NCBI GenBank assembly: GCA_020442545.1
Contig: JAGRJX010000273.1
Span: 1 to 5,857, forward strand
Reading direction: 5' to 3'
Origin: Lysobacterales bacterium
GTDB taxonomy: Bacteria; Pseudomonadota; Gammaproteobacteria; Xanthomonadales; Xanthomonadaceae
Length of the DNA stretch: 5,857 nucleotides
Within the stretch, counting starts at the first letter, position 1; each line of letters opens with the position of its first letter. This document shows, piece after piece, positions 1 to 5,857 of this stretch. Made by a program: the position numbers and the translations under genes. Below the pieces are notes generated by a model. The model had not been told where the DNA came from. It made no database searches and saw only the letters and a program-made list of their open reading frames with translations.

Positions 1-32
1 CCAGACGCTCATCAGCCAAGCCGAAACCGCAC

Positions 33-60
33 TTGAACTTTGTGTTTTCCGTGGTATAAT
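33..60 (+). promoter_or_regulatory. sigma70 promoter of the tRNA-Pro gene
   Basis: A -35 box TTGAAC (33-38) and a perfect -10 box TATAAT (55-60) are separated by 16 bases. Shifting the -35 reading by one base (CTTGAA) gives 17. The tRNA begins 12 bases after the -10 box, so transcription would start around 66-68 with a leader of only a few bases, the usual arrangement for a single tRNA gene. The bases before it (1-32) show nothing I can identify. Confidence 0.8.
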
Positions 61-71
61 TCTTTTCCCTT

Positions 72-148
72 CGGGCGGTGCCTCAGTCAAGCAGAGCGCT
101 ACGTTCGGGACGTAGAGGTCGCATGTTCGAATCATGTCTCCCCGACCA
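72..148 (+). tRNA. tRNA-Pro (anticodon CGG), structurally degenerate
   Basis: The 77-base gene has an encoded CCA (146-148) and discriminator A145. The anticodon stem CTACG/CGTAG (99-103/111-115) closes the loop TTCGGGA, giving anticodon CGG (106-108) for proline codon CCG, with G at position 37. The T-arm is sound: GCATG/CATGT around TTCGAAT (121-137), with one G-U pair. Proline features are kept: C1-G72, A73, and G15 with C48. The 5' half is abnormal. The acceptor CGGGCGG (72-78) meets CTCCCCG (138-144) with a C-C mismatch (76/140) and a G-U pair (77/139). The D-stem CCTC/GAGC (81-84/94-97) has a C-C mismatch (81/97). The D-loop AGTCAAGCA has AA where the near-invariant G18-G19 should be. 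It is either a poorly folding but expressed tRNA or a decaying copy. CCG codons occur in all three neighbouring genes, but other proline tRNAs could read them by wobble. Confidence 0.8.
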
Positions 149-166
149 ACAAAATCCGCGAGTTGG

Positions 167-197
167 AAAAACCCGGCCTTGGCCCGGGTTTTTTTTT
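167..197 (+). terminator. intrinsic terminator after tRNA-Pro
   Basis: A GC-rich stem pairs ACCCGG (171-176) with CCGGGT (184-189) around a seven-base loop. It can be lengthened by A-T pairs from the A run at 167-170. A run of nine T residues (189-197) follows directly, which is the classic Rho-independent form. It starts 18 bases after the tRNA CCA and so isolates the tRNA unit from the downstream channel gene. Confidence 0.9.
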
Positions 198-216
198 CGC
201 AGGACTGCCTCTTCTT

Positions 217-235
217 ATCCGCACATTGAGCGGAT
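217..235. other. small hairpin in the tRNA-channel gap
   Basis: ATCCGC (217-222) and GCGGAT (230-235) form a perfect 6-bp inverted repeat around a seven-base loop, with no T run after it. It lies in the 125-base gap between the tRNA terminator and the channel gene, upstream of the proposed promoter. It might be a protein-binding palindrome or chance; nothing else in the sequence gives it a role. Confidence 0.2.
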
Positions 236-277
236 CGCACTATTTCTCCGCAGCGACGAGGGCGTTTCCGCGAATGA

Positions 278-286
278 TGGAATAAT
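278..286 (+). promoter_or_regulatory. possible extended -10 promoter of the channel gene
   Basis: TGG followed directly by AATAAT (281-286) fits the extended -10 pattern (TGn plus a five-of-six match to TATAAT). No convincing -35 box lies at 16-18 bases upstream, which extended -10 promoters can tolerate. Transcription would start near 293, giving an untranslated leader of about 30 bases. The terminator at 167-197 implies the channel gene needs its own promoter, and this is the best candidate in the gap. Confidence 0.35.
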
Positions 287-322
287 GCGGCGCACCTGTA
301 CGCGACAAACCCGGAGTCCACA

Positions 323-2830
323 ATGAGGAACGCGCCTGGCCGCATCCTGCTTGTCCTTGGTCTGATCATCACAGCACCAGCCGGCGCGCAGGATACGGGA
401 AGCATGGTGGCCGCCGTTTCCACCGCCCCGGAAGCCATTGCAGCCTCGGCGATCCCGTTTCGTGGCGATGACGATGAGCGCTTCGCCCAGGATGTCATCG
501 AGCGCGCTTCGGAAGGCGATCAGAGCGTCGAGCTTGTTCCCCGGCTGGATGCCCTGGAAGCCGCCGTCAGGAAACAGGGCAAGAGCCTCTCGGCCCGGCA
601 GGCGCAGAAACTGCCGGTCATCCGCCTGGAAAGCCTGGCGCGGCAATGGCGCTTCTACGATCGTCAGTATGCCGCGTGGCGCATCCAGCTCAAACATGTC
701 ACCGAGTCGATTTCCAACGATGCCGAGCAGCTCGGCAAGCGTCGCGCGAACTGGCTGCTGACGCGCGAGTCCGCAGAAAACAACGACCTCGCGCCCGCGC
801 TTCGCAAGCAGATTGATGACGTCCTCGCGCGCATTGCCACCGCCGAAAAAGCCATATCCGAACCACTCGATGCACAGATCGCGCTGAATCGCCGGGCCAA
901 TTCACTGGCAGCGCTAATCCACAAGAACCAGGATGTGGTGGAGGCGGCGATTACGCAGACCGACAGCCGCCTGATGCTGCTGGATTCGCCACCCATCTGG
1001 AATGCGAGTGCAGGTTCGGACGACAACGGCGCTGTCGATTCGCTGAAAGCGGGCATGACGGTTGAGTCGGAGTTCCTGGCCGAATATTCCGCCGCCAACG
1101 CCGGCACCAGCCGGCTGATTCAGGGATTCGCTCTGGTTCTGCTCGTCGCGCTGGTCTTTCTTTCCCTGCGCAGCCGACGGATAATAGCGGATGCCGACGG
1201 CGTCAGTATTGACGGCGCCGACGCCGCGCTGCGGGTGCTTCGTCGACCATTTTCCTCCTGGCTGCTGTTGGTCATGATGAGCGTTCTGGTGCTGGAGCCT
1301 GACGCACCGATTCTTCGCCATCAGCTGGCGCTGTTCATAGCGCTGGTTCCCGTGCTCCGCCTGCTGCCGCCAGCCGTGTTCCGCCTGCTCGGTCCCTGGC
1401 CCTATATCGTCGCTGCACTGTACCTGTTCAACTTGTTCAGCGTCCTGCTGTTGGCCAATGCAACCTATTACCGACTCTATGTCCTGCTGGTCGACCTTTT
1501 CGGCATCGGCCTGATCGTCTGGCGACTGCTGAAGACCCGCAGGGAGGATAGCGAGACGGCCAACATCATCCGGCGAATCGTCCGCGATGCCGGCTGGATC
1601 GCCTGCGCCATCCTTGCGGTGGCCGCCGTCGCCAACGTGGCCGGCAACGTCTCGCTTGCCGTGATGCTTACCGACGCGCTCCTCTTCAGCACCTATGTGG
1701 GCCTCGCCATCTTCGCCGCCGCAAATGTCGTGGAATCACTGCTTCGACTGTGGATGAGCCGGAGCACAACATCGCGTTTCCGCCTGATTGCCGACAATGC
1801 CGAACAGGTGTTCCGCTTCGTCAGCCGGTTGATCCGCCTCGCCGCGCTGCTTGGCTGGCTCACGATCCTGCTCAACGAGTTCCGGATACTGAGGCCGGCC
1901 TATCACGGCGTAATGGCAATGCTCGGTCACAGCTTGAGCATCGGCGAAATCAGCATCAGCCTGGGCAACGTGGTGACCTTCATTCTCTCCGTGCTGCTCG
2001 CGATCTGGCTTGCGCGCACCACCCGCCACATTCTCCGTGACGAGATTTTCCGGTCTGTGCCCGTGTCCCGCGGAATCGCCAGCAGCGTGTCGTCGCTGAG
2101 CTACTACGCCATCCTGCTGCTGGGCGTACTGATTGCGCTGGCGGCCGCCGGCTTCAAGGTCGGGCAGTTGACCATCATCCTCGGCGCACTGGGCGTCGGC
2201 ATCGGCCTTGGCCTGCAGAACGTGGTCAATAATTTCGTCTCCGGACTGATTTTGATGTTCGAACGACCATTGCAACCCGGCGATGTGGTCGAGATCGACG
2301 GAACCACGGGACGTGTCCGTGAAATCGGCATGCGTTCCACGGCGCTCAAGACCTTCGACGGCGCCGACGTGGTGGTACCGAACGGCAACCTGCTATCCGA
2401 GAAACTGGTCAACTGGACGCTGCAGGACCTGAACCGCCGCATCGATATCGACATCGGCGTCGCCTACGGCACCGATCCCGAACGGATGCTGGCGCTGATG
2501 ATGGAAGTGATCCGCGCCACGCCGGGCATCACCGACGAGCCCGAACCGGCCGTGCTGTTCAGTGGCTTCGGCGCCAGTTCGCTGGACTTCTCGATCCGCG
2601 CCTGGACGACGAATTTCAGCGAATGGGTGAAGATCCGCAGCGACATGAACCTGCGTCTGCATCGCGCCCTGACCGACGCCGGCATCGAGATCCCCTTCCC
2701 GCAGCAGGATCTGCACCTGCGGACGATTTCAACAGAGGCCAACGCGACCCTGCTTGCCGGAAACAGCCTGAGCCGCCGCAACCGCAGCACTGCCCCGGAC
2801 GCCGACACCGGAGATAGCAGCGACAGCTAG
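323..2830 (+). CDS. MscS-family mechanosensitive channel with DUF3772-type periplasmic region
   Basis: This 835-residue inner-membrane channel would open under membrane tension and release solutes during hypo-osmotic shock. A signal peptide is visible: MRNAPGR, then a hydrophobic stretch, with likely cleavage after AGA (Ala22). Residues 50-260 form a charged, mostly helical periplasmic region of the kind called DUF3772 in this class. About ten hydrophobic segments follow from residue 264 to 612. The MscS core is clear: the Gly/Ala-rich pore helix GALGVGIGLGLQNVVNNF (621-638), then FERPLQPGD (646-654), the beta-domain motif VVVPNGNL (683-690), and an alpha/beta C-terminal domain to about 800. 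The tail (805-835) is rich in Ser, Asp and Thr and probably disordered. The start is supported by GGAG at 313-316, six bases before the ATG, and by the signal peptide. It is far larger than E. coli MscS (286 residues) and smaller than MscK. The stop TAG lies inside the CTAG bordering the downstream repeat element. The family call is firm; the gating stimulus is inferred. Confidence 0.93.
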   Translation: MRNAPGRILLVLGLIITAPAGAQDTGSMVAAVSTAPEAIAASAIPFRGDDDERFAQDVIERASEGDQSVELVPRLDALEAAVRKQGKSLSARQAQKLPVIRLESLARQWRFYDRQYAAWRIQLKHVTESISNDAEQLGKRRANWLLTRESAENNDLAPALRKQIDDVLARIATAEKAISEPLDAQIALNRRANSLAALIHKNQDVVEAAITQTDSRLMLLDSPPIWNASAGSDDNGAVDSLKAGMTVESEFLAEYSAANAGTSRLIQGFALVLLVALVFLSLRSRRIIADADGVSIDGADAALRVLRRPFSSWLLLVMMSVLVLEPDAPILRHQLALFIALVPVLRLLPPAVFRLLGPWPYIVAALYLFNLFSVLLLANATYYRLYVLLVDLFGIGLIVWRLLKTRREDSETANIIRRIVRDAGWIACAILAVAAVANVAGNVSLAVMLTDALLFSTYVGLAIFAAANVVESLLRLWMSRSTTSRFRLIADNAEQVFRFVSRLIRLAALLGWLTILLNEFRILRPAYHGVMAMLGHSLSIGEISISLGNVVTFILSVLLAIWLARTTRHILRDEIFRSVPVSRGIASSVSSLSYYAILLLGVLIALAAAGFKVGQLTIILGALGVGIGLGLQNVVNNFVSGLILMFERPLQPGDVVEIDGTTGRVREIGMRSTALKTFDGADVVVPNGNLLSEKLVNWTLQDLNRRIDIDIGVAYGTDPERMLALMMEVIRATPGITDEPEPAVLFSGFGASSLDFSIRAWTTNFSEWVKIRSDMNLRLHRALTDAGIEIPFPQQDLHLRTISTEANATLLAGNSLSRRNRSTAPDADTGDSSDS

Positions 2831-2854
2831 GGCCTGTTAGCGCTACGGAGACGG
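2827..2854 (+). repeat. left terminal inverted repeat of the MITE-like element
   Basis: These 28 bases, including the flanking CTAG, match the reverse complement of 2989-3016 at 27 of 28 positions. The one difference is G2840 against T3003, which can still pair as G-U in a + strand transcript. The first bases also form the stop codon of the channel gene (TAG at 2828-2830). Confidence 0.9.
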
Positions 2855-2859
2855 GCCAC

Positions 2860-2956
2860 GCCACATTTGGCCGCGTACGATGCAAGGAAAAGTAAGTGAG
2901 CTGATGTCGATCAGTGATCGAGCGATGACGCCGCAGCCTGCGCGGCCAAATGTGGC
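2860..2956. repeat. inner inverted-repeat pair of the element
   Basis: The left arm 2860-2875 (starting GCCACATTT) is the exact reverse complement of the right arm 2941-2956: 16 bp with no mismatch. The left arm is preceded by a tandem copy of its first five bases (GCCAC at 2855-2859 and again at 2860-2864). Removing one copy would extend the match to 18 bp and join it directly to the outer repeat. The right side instead has about 30 unmatched bases (2959-2988) between inner and outer arms. Confidence 0.85.
2907..2921. repeat. 15-base palindrome at the tip of the element
   Basis: TCGATCA and TGATCGA flank a single G (2914), forming a perfect 7-bp inverted repeat within the 65-base central loop (2876-2940). 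With only one base between the arms it would not fold as a perfect RNA hairpin to its tip, so a DNA-level palindrome such as a protein site is the better reading if it means anything. It could also be chance. Confidence 0.5.
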
Positions 2957-2988
2957 CCAACCTCGATCTGAACGACGGGTTGCGCTGT

Positions 2989-3016
2989 CCGTCTCCGTAG
3001 CGTTAACAGGCCCTAG
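2989..3016 (-). repeat. right terminal inverted repeat of the MITE-like element
   Basis: Partner of the left repeat at 2827-2854, identical at 27 of 28 positions when reversed and complemented. Its outer end lies 24 bases beyond the manC stop codon (3041-3043), so manC is not disrupted. Confidence 0.9.
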
Positions 3017-3040
3017 TTGCCATGCCAGCTGGCGGCCGTG

Positions 3041-4471
3041 TCAGCCCTGGCTGTCGCGTCCATACACATCCTCGAAGCGGACAATGTCGTCCTCGCCAAG
3101 GTAGCTGCCGGATTGCACCTCGATGATCTCCAGCGGTTCGCTGCCGGGATTTTCCAGACGGTGCTTGGCGCCCAGCGGAATGAAGGTCGACTCGTTCTCG
3201 TTGAGATCGAATACGTCATCGTTGCGCGTGACACGCGCGGTGCCGCGTACCACCACCCAGTGCTCGGCGCGATGATGATGCATCTGCAGTGACAGTCGCG
3301 CGCCCGGCTTGACGGTGATGCGCTTGACCTGGAAGCGTTCGGCGGCATCCACCGAGTCGTAGTTGCCCCAGGGTCGGTAGACCTTGCGATGCAGTTGCGT
3401 CTCACCACGTTCATCGGTCTTCAGCTGGCTGACGATTTCCTTGACCCGCTGCACCGAATCGCGATGAGCGACCAGCAGCGCATCGGCGGTATCGACCACA
3501 ATCACGTCGTCCAGCCCGAGCAGCGCCATCAGGCGATCGCCGTGTGCGTAGGTGTTGCGACAGTCCAGCGCGATCACGTCGCCACGATGCGCGTTGCCCT
3601 GTGCGTCCTGCTTGGCCAGTTCCCACAGGGCAGTGAACGAACCGACGTCGTTCCAGCCGACATCGATCGGCAGCACACGGGCGTGGTCGGTCTTCTCCAT
3701 CACCGCGTAGTCGATGGAATCCGACGGCGAAGCAGCGAAGGCATCGGCATCAAGACGCCAGAAGTCCGGATCGCGACGCGCATTGACGACCGCCGCGCGA
3801 CAGGCTTCCAGCATCGCCGGATTGTGCCGCGCCAGCTCGGCGATGAAGGCCGATGCGCGGAACAGGAACATGCCGCTGTTCCAGAAATACTCGCCGCTGG
3901 CCAGGTAGGACGCGGCGGTTTCCGCGTCCGGCTTTTCGACGAACCGCGCGACCGAACGCGCGCCCTCGCCCGGTGCCGCCTTGATGTAACCGAAGCCGGT
4001 TTCGGGCGCGGTCGGCACGATGCCGAAGGTGAGCAGCGCACCATCGGCTGCCGCCGAGCAGGCTTCGGTCACCGCTGCACGGAAACCGGCGACATCGGCA
4101 ATCTGGTGATCCGACGGCAGCACCAGCAGCAACGGATCATCGCCGCTCTCCAGCGCAACCAGCGCGGCTGCCGCAATCGCAGGCGCCGTGTTGCGCGCCA
4201 CTGGTTCCAGCACGATATGCCCGGCCTCGAAACCGGCTTCCAGCATCTGTTCGGCCACCATGAAGCGGTGCGCCTCGTTGCAGACCACGATGGGCTTGCC
4301 GAGGTTGGGCAGGCCTTCCAGTCGCTTAACCGTCTGCTGCAACAGGCTCAGGTCATCCAACAGGGGCAGGAACTGCTTGGGATGCGCCTCCCGCGACAGC
4401 GGCCAGAGTCGGGTTCCGCTACCGCCGGACAGCAGCACAGGCACCAGGACGTTCGATGGGGATGGGCTCAT
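3041..4471 (-). CDS. manC: mannose-1-phosphate guanylyltransferase / mannose-6-phosphate isomerase (ManC, XanB type)
   Basis: This is a 476-residue bifunctional cytoplasmic enzyme. The N-terminal domain makes GDP-mannose from mannose-1-phosphate and GTP; the C-terminal domain interconverts fructose-6-phosphate and mannose-6-phosphate. GDP-mannose feeds exopolysaccharide, LPS and GDP-sugar synthesis. Nucleotidyltransferase motifs run in order: GGSGTRLWPLSR (16-27), EPVARNTAPA (89-98), PSDH (119-122), TGFGYI (158-163), FVEKP (177-181), WNSGMFLF (197-204) and WNDVGSF (273-279). The cupin-type isomerase domain (about 360-476) has the metal-site region QMHHHRAEHW (396-405) and FIPLGAKHRLENPG (430-443), and ends with the usual DDIVRFEDVYGR. 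The length is normal for the family and nothing is missing. AAGGA (4476-4480) lies four bases before the ATG and supports the start. It follows argH on the same strand after 51 bp and converges with the channel gene. No T-run terminator is seen after its stop. The gene could equally be called xanB or cpsB by local convention. Confidence 0.96.
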   Translation of the reverse strand: MSPSPSNVLVPVLLSGGSGTRLWPLSREAHPKQFLPLLDDLSLLQQTVKRLEGLPNLGKPIVVCNEAHRFMVAEQMLEAGFEAGHIVLEPVARNTAPAIAAAALVALESGDDPLLLVLPSDHQIADVAGFRAAVTEACSAAADGALLTFGIVPTAPETGFGYIKAAPGEGARSVARFVEKPDAETAASYLASGEYFWNSGMFLFRASAFIAELARHNPAMLEACRAAVVNARRDPDFWRLDADAFAASPSDSIDYAVMEKTDHARVLPIDVGWNDVGSFTALWELAKQDAQGNAHRGDVIALDCRNTYAHGDRLMALLGLDDVIVVDTADALLVAHRDSVQRVKEIVSQLKTDERGETQLHRKVYRPWGNYDSVDAAERFQVKRITVKPGARLSLQMHHHRAEHWVVVRGTARVTRNDDVFDLNENESTFIPLGAKHRLENPGSEPLEIIEVQSGSYLGEDDIVRFEDVYGRDSQG

Positions 4472-4522
4472 GCCTTCCTTGTCATGGCGGTTTCAGGGCC
4501 GGTCATTTTACATCGCCGCCCG

Positions 4523-5818
4523 TCAGGCGTCCGTCAGCGCCGCCAACCGCGCCTTCAGATCGTCCAGCCGGAGATCGCCGGCAGCGCCCGGCGAGACGCG
4601 CGCTTCGAGACTGGTTTGCGGATCACGTTCAGCCCAGCGGGACGGATCCGCTGCCTCGCGATAGGCATCGCGGAACGGCAAGCCTTCGCGTGCCAACTCC
4701 ACCGCGAGATCGGTGGCGTACATCGACGGCTCCAGCGCCGCGGCAATACGTTCGCCGTTCCAGTCGAGGTTGCGCAGCAGATCGGGGAGCAGCTCCAGTG
4801 CGCCAAGACCACGCCTGAAAGCATGGACGACGGCGCCCTTGGAGAACTGCAGGTCGCGGTGATAACCGGACGGCAGGGACAGCAGCTGCTCGATCTCGCT
4901 GCGTGCCGCGGCCACGCTGGCGTAAACGCCGCGCATCAGCTCGATCACGTCGGGATTGCGCTTGTTGGGCATGATCGAGCTGCCGGTGGTGTATTCGGCC
5001 GGTAGCTTCACAAAGCCGAACTCCGCGCTGGTGAACAGGCTCAGATCCCAGGCCAGTCGACGCTGGTCGAGCAGTGCCGAAGCCAGCGCCTCGATGGCCG
5101 CCATCTCGAACTTGCCTCGCGACAGCTGCGCATAGGTCGCCGCCAACTGCATTCGTCCAAAGCCCAGCGCCTGCGTGCCGTGATCACGATCCAGCGGCAG
5201 ATTGACGCCATAGCCGGCGGCGCTGCCGAGTGGATTGGCGTCGATCCATCCGAAGGTATCGGCAGCTCGCTGTGCGTCGTCGATGAAGCCTTCGGCCCAG
5301 GCCGCCCACCACATGCCGGCCGACGACACGACGGCGCGCTGCAGGTGCGTGTAGCCGGGCAATGGCTGTGTGGCTTCAGCACCTGCGCGCGCCAGCGCCA
5401 CCTCGGCGCACTCGATACACAACGACTTCAGCCGCGCCAGCCGATCCTTCAGCCACAGTCGCGTGGCAACCAGCACCTGGTCGTTACGCGAGCGGCCGGC
5501 GTGGATCTTCTTGCCGGTCTCGCCGAGGCGCTCGGTCAGACGCGCCTCGATGGCGGAATGAGCGTCCTCGAAGCGCTGGTCGAGGATGAAGTCGCCACGC
5601 CTGAAGTCATCAGCAAGCCGGGAAAGTTCGCGATCCACTCCAGCCAGTTCGTTGGCGCTCAAGATGCCGATGCGTTGCAGGCCTTGCGCGTGCGCGCGAC
5701 TCGCCTTGATGTCGAACAGGAAAAACTCGCGATCCAGGATCACGTCCTCGCCAGCGAGGAAGTGCTGTATGCGCTCGTCCACCTTCACACCCGGCTTCTG
5801 CCACAACAGATCACTCAT
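4523..5818 (-). CDS. argH: argininosuccinate lyase
   Basis: This 431-residue cytoplasmic enzyme splits argininosuccinate into arginine and fumarate, the last step of arginine synthesis, and would act as a homotetramer. It belongs to the fumarase/aspartase superfamily. Conserved blocks are EDAHSAIE (84-91), HAGRSRNDQV (106-115), PGYTHLQRA with His158 (154-162), GSAAGYG (198-204), and the signature GSSIMPNKRNPD (279-290) holding the catalytic serine (280 or 281) and Lys286. It is about 25 residues shorter than E. coli ArgH (457), and the signature reads PNKRNP rather than the usual PQKKNP, which fits my recollection of xanthomonad ArgH. The start is fixed by an AGGAGGTG site five bases upstream. 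The ATG overlaps the upstream gene's TGA (ATGA), so translation is probably coupled. Related lyases (PurB, fumarase, aspartase) are less likely because EDAHSAIE, HAGRSRNDQV and SSIMPNKRNPD are ArgH-like. Confidence 0.95.
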   Translation of the reverse strand: MSDLLWQKPGVKVDERIQHFLAGEDVILDREFFLFDIKASRAHAQGLQRIGILSANELAGVDRELSRLADDFRRGDFILDQRFEDAHSAIEARLTERLGETGKKIHAGRSRNDQVLVATRLWLKDRLARLKSLCIECAEVALARAGAEATQPLPGYTHLQRAVVSSAGMWWAAWAEGFIDDAQRAADTFGWIDANPLGSAAGYGVNLPLDRDHGTQALGFGRMQLAATYAQLSRGKFEMAAIEALASALLDQRRLAWDLSLFTSAEFGFVKLPAEYTTGSSIMPNKRNPDVIELMRGVYASVAAARSEIEQLLSLPSGYHRDLQFSKGAVVHAFRRGLGALELLPDLLRNLDWNGERIAAALEPSMYATDLAVELAREGLPFRDAYREAADPSRWAERDPQTSLEARVSPGAAGDLRLDDLKARLAALTDA

Positions 5819-5857
5819 GCAAACACCTCCTGGTCCGCCGGAATGCCGCAGCGTTCA
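5815..5857 (-). CDS. 3' end of an upstream gene, possibly argC (partial)
   Basis: The minus strand stays open from the window edge through 13 residues (ERCGIPADQEVFA) to a TGA at 5815-5817 that overlaps the argH ATG in an ATGA junction. That junction, together with the argH Shine-Dalgarno site lying inside this frame, points to a real gene ending here with coupled translation. The fragment is too short to identify. In Xanthomonas, from memory, argC precedes argH in the arginine cluster, and the RxGxxxxxE-like spacing loosely resembles ArgC C-termini; this is a guess. Another arginine gene, or an acetyltransferase, is possible. Confidence 0.6.
   Translation of the reverse strand, partial: ERCGIPADQEVFA
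5824..5831 (-). promoter_or_regulatory. strong ribosome binding site of argH
   Basis: AGGAGGTG on the minus strand matches the 16S anti-Shine-Dalgarno core without a mismatch and ends five bases before the argH ATG (5816-5818). It lies inside the coding sequence of the upstream gene and settles the argH start. Confidence 0.9.

Larger units (their letters stand above)
2831..3012. mobile_element. MITE-like non-autonomous element (182 bp), flanked by CTAG
   Basis: This is a short element with long terminal inverted repeats, no plausible gene, and CTAG on each side (2827-2830 and 3013-3016). Ends starting GGCCTGTT or GGGCCTGTT, with a CTAG or TA target, resemble IS5-family insertion sequences, some groups of which duplicate YTAR or TNA sites; this family link is from memory and tentative. 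CTAG is itself palindromic, so the sequence alone cannot separate target duplication from terminal repeat: a TA duplication with a 184-bp element (2830-3013) is equally possible. It sits between convergent genes, so its hairpin could also end transcription from both sides. No transposase lies in the window, so movement would need a related element elsewhere in the genome. Confidence 0.7.

Noticed and set aside
72..197. tRNA 3' end as a phage or genomic-island attachment site.
   Set aside because: No integrase gene and no second copy of the tRNA 3' end appear in the window; the downstream sequence is a terminator followed by a chromosomal gene.
1736..2275. A 179-codon minus-strand frame inside the channel gene, plus several similar frames of 60-160 codons.
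   Set aside because: All lie inside the well-supported MscS gene, have low-complexity Gln, Arg, Asp and His-rich composition, and lack credible ribosome sites.
2880..3104. A 74-codon + strand frame running through the inverted-repeat element into the end of manC.
   Set aside because: It crosses the right terminal repeat and enters manC antisense, has no Shine-Dalgarno site, and resembles no transposase. The element is best read as non-coding.
3389..5005. A 538-codon open frame on the + strand, antisense to manC and the distal part of argH.
   Set aside because: It is in exact codon register with both minus-strand genes, which share one frame because the 51-base gap is a multiple of three. 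Stops there need TTA, CTA or TCA in the sense genes, codons that GC-rich genes avoid. It ends precisely at the CTA codon for Leu272 of argH (5003-5005). The translation is rich in Arg, Gln and His with no recognisable domain, so it is a shadow.
1..5857. CRISPR array, toxin-antitoxin pair, riboswitch, or defence system.
   Set aside because: No regularly spaced direct repeats, no paired small genes, and no gap long enough for a large structured leader. Every complete protein gene has a recognised housekeeping or membrane role.

Overview
The window is high-GC bacterial chromosome carrying three complete protein genes, one tRNA gene, one small non-coding mobile element and the last codons of a fourth gene. 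The best guess for the host is a gammaproteobacterium of the Xanthomonadales (Lysobacterales; Xanthomonas, Lysobacter or Rhodanobacteraceae-like). This rests on the short 431-residue ArgH variant, the XanB-type bifunctional ManC, and the DUF3772-type MscS channel. It is an inference from protein features, not from a search.

Layout. Positions 33-197 form a self-contained transcription unit: a near-consensus sigma70 promoter, a tRNA-Pro(CGG) with encoded CCA, and a strong intrinsic terminator. The tRNA keeps its proline identity elements, but its D-arm and acceptor stem look damaged. A probable extended -10 promoter (278-286) then leads into a large MscS-family channel gene (323-2830, + strand). 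A 182-bp inverted-repeat element (2831-3012) lies exactly at the stop codon of that gene, flanked by CTAG on both sides. On the minus strand, transcription runs from the right edge towards the element: the end of an unidentified gene (5815-5857), argH (4523-5818) and manC (3041-4471). The channel gene and manC therefore converge on the element.

How the genes relate. argH makes arginine and fumarate from argininosuccinate, and it overlaps the preceding gene by an ATGA junction, so it is the distal part of a translationally coupled operon, probably arginine biosynthesis. manC makes GDP-mannose for surface polysaccharide. It follows argH by only 51 bp and may be read through from it, although the two have no metabolic link. 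The channel protects against hypo-osmotic shock and is independent of the others.

I see no CRISPR array, toxin-antitoxin pair, phage gene, transposase or other defence-like system, and the protein genes are ordinary housekeeping types. The observations most worth following are the degenerate tRNA-Pro and the MITE-like element at the channel gene's stop codon.
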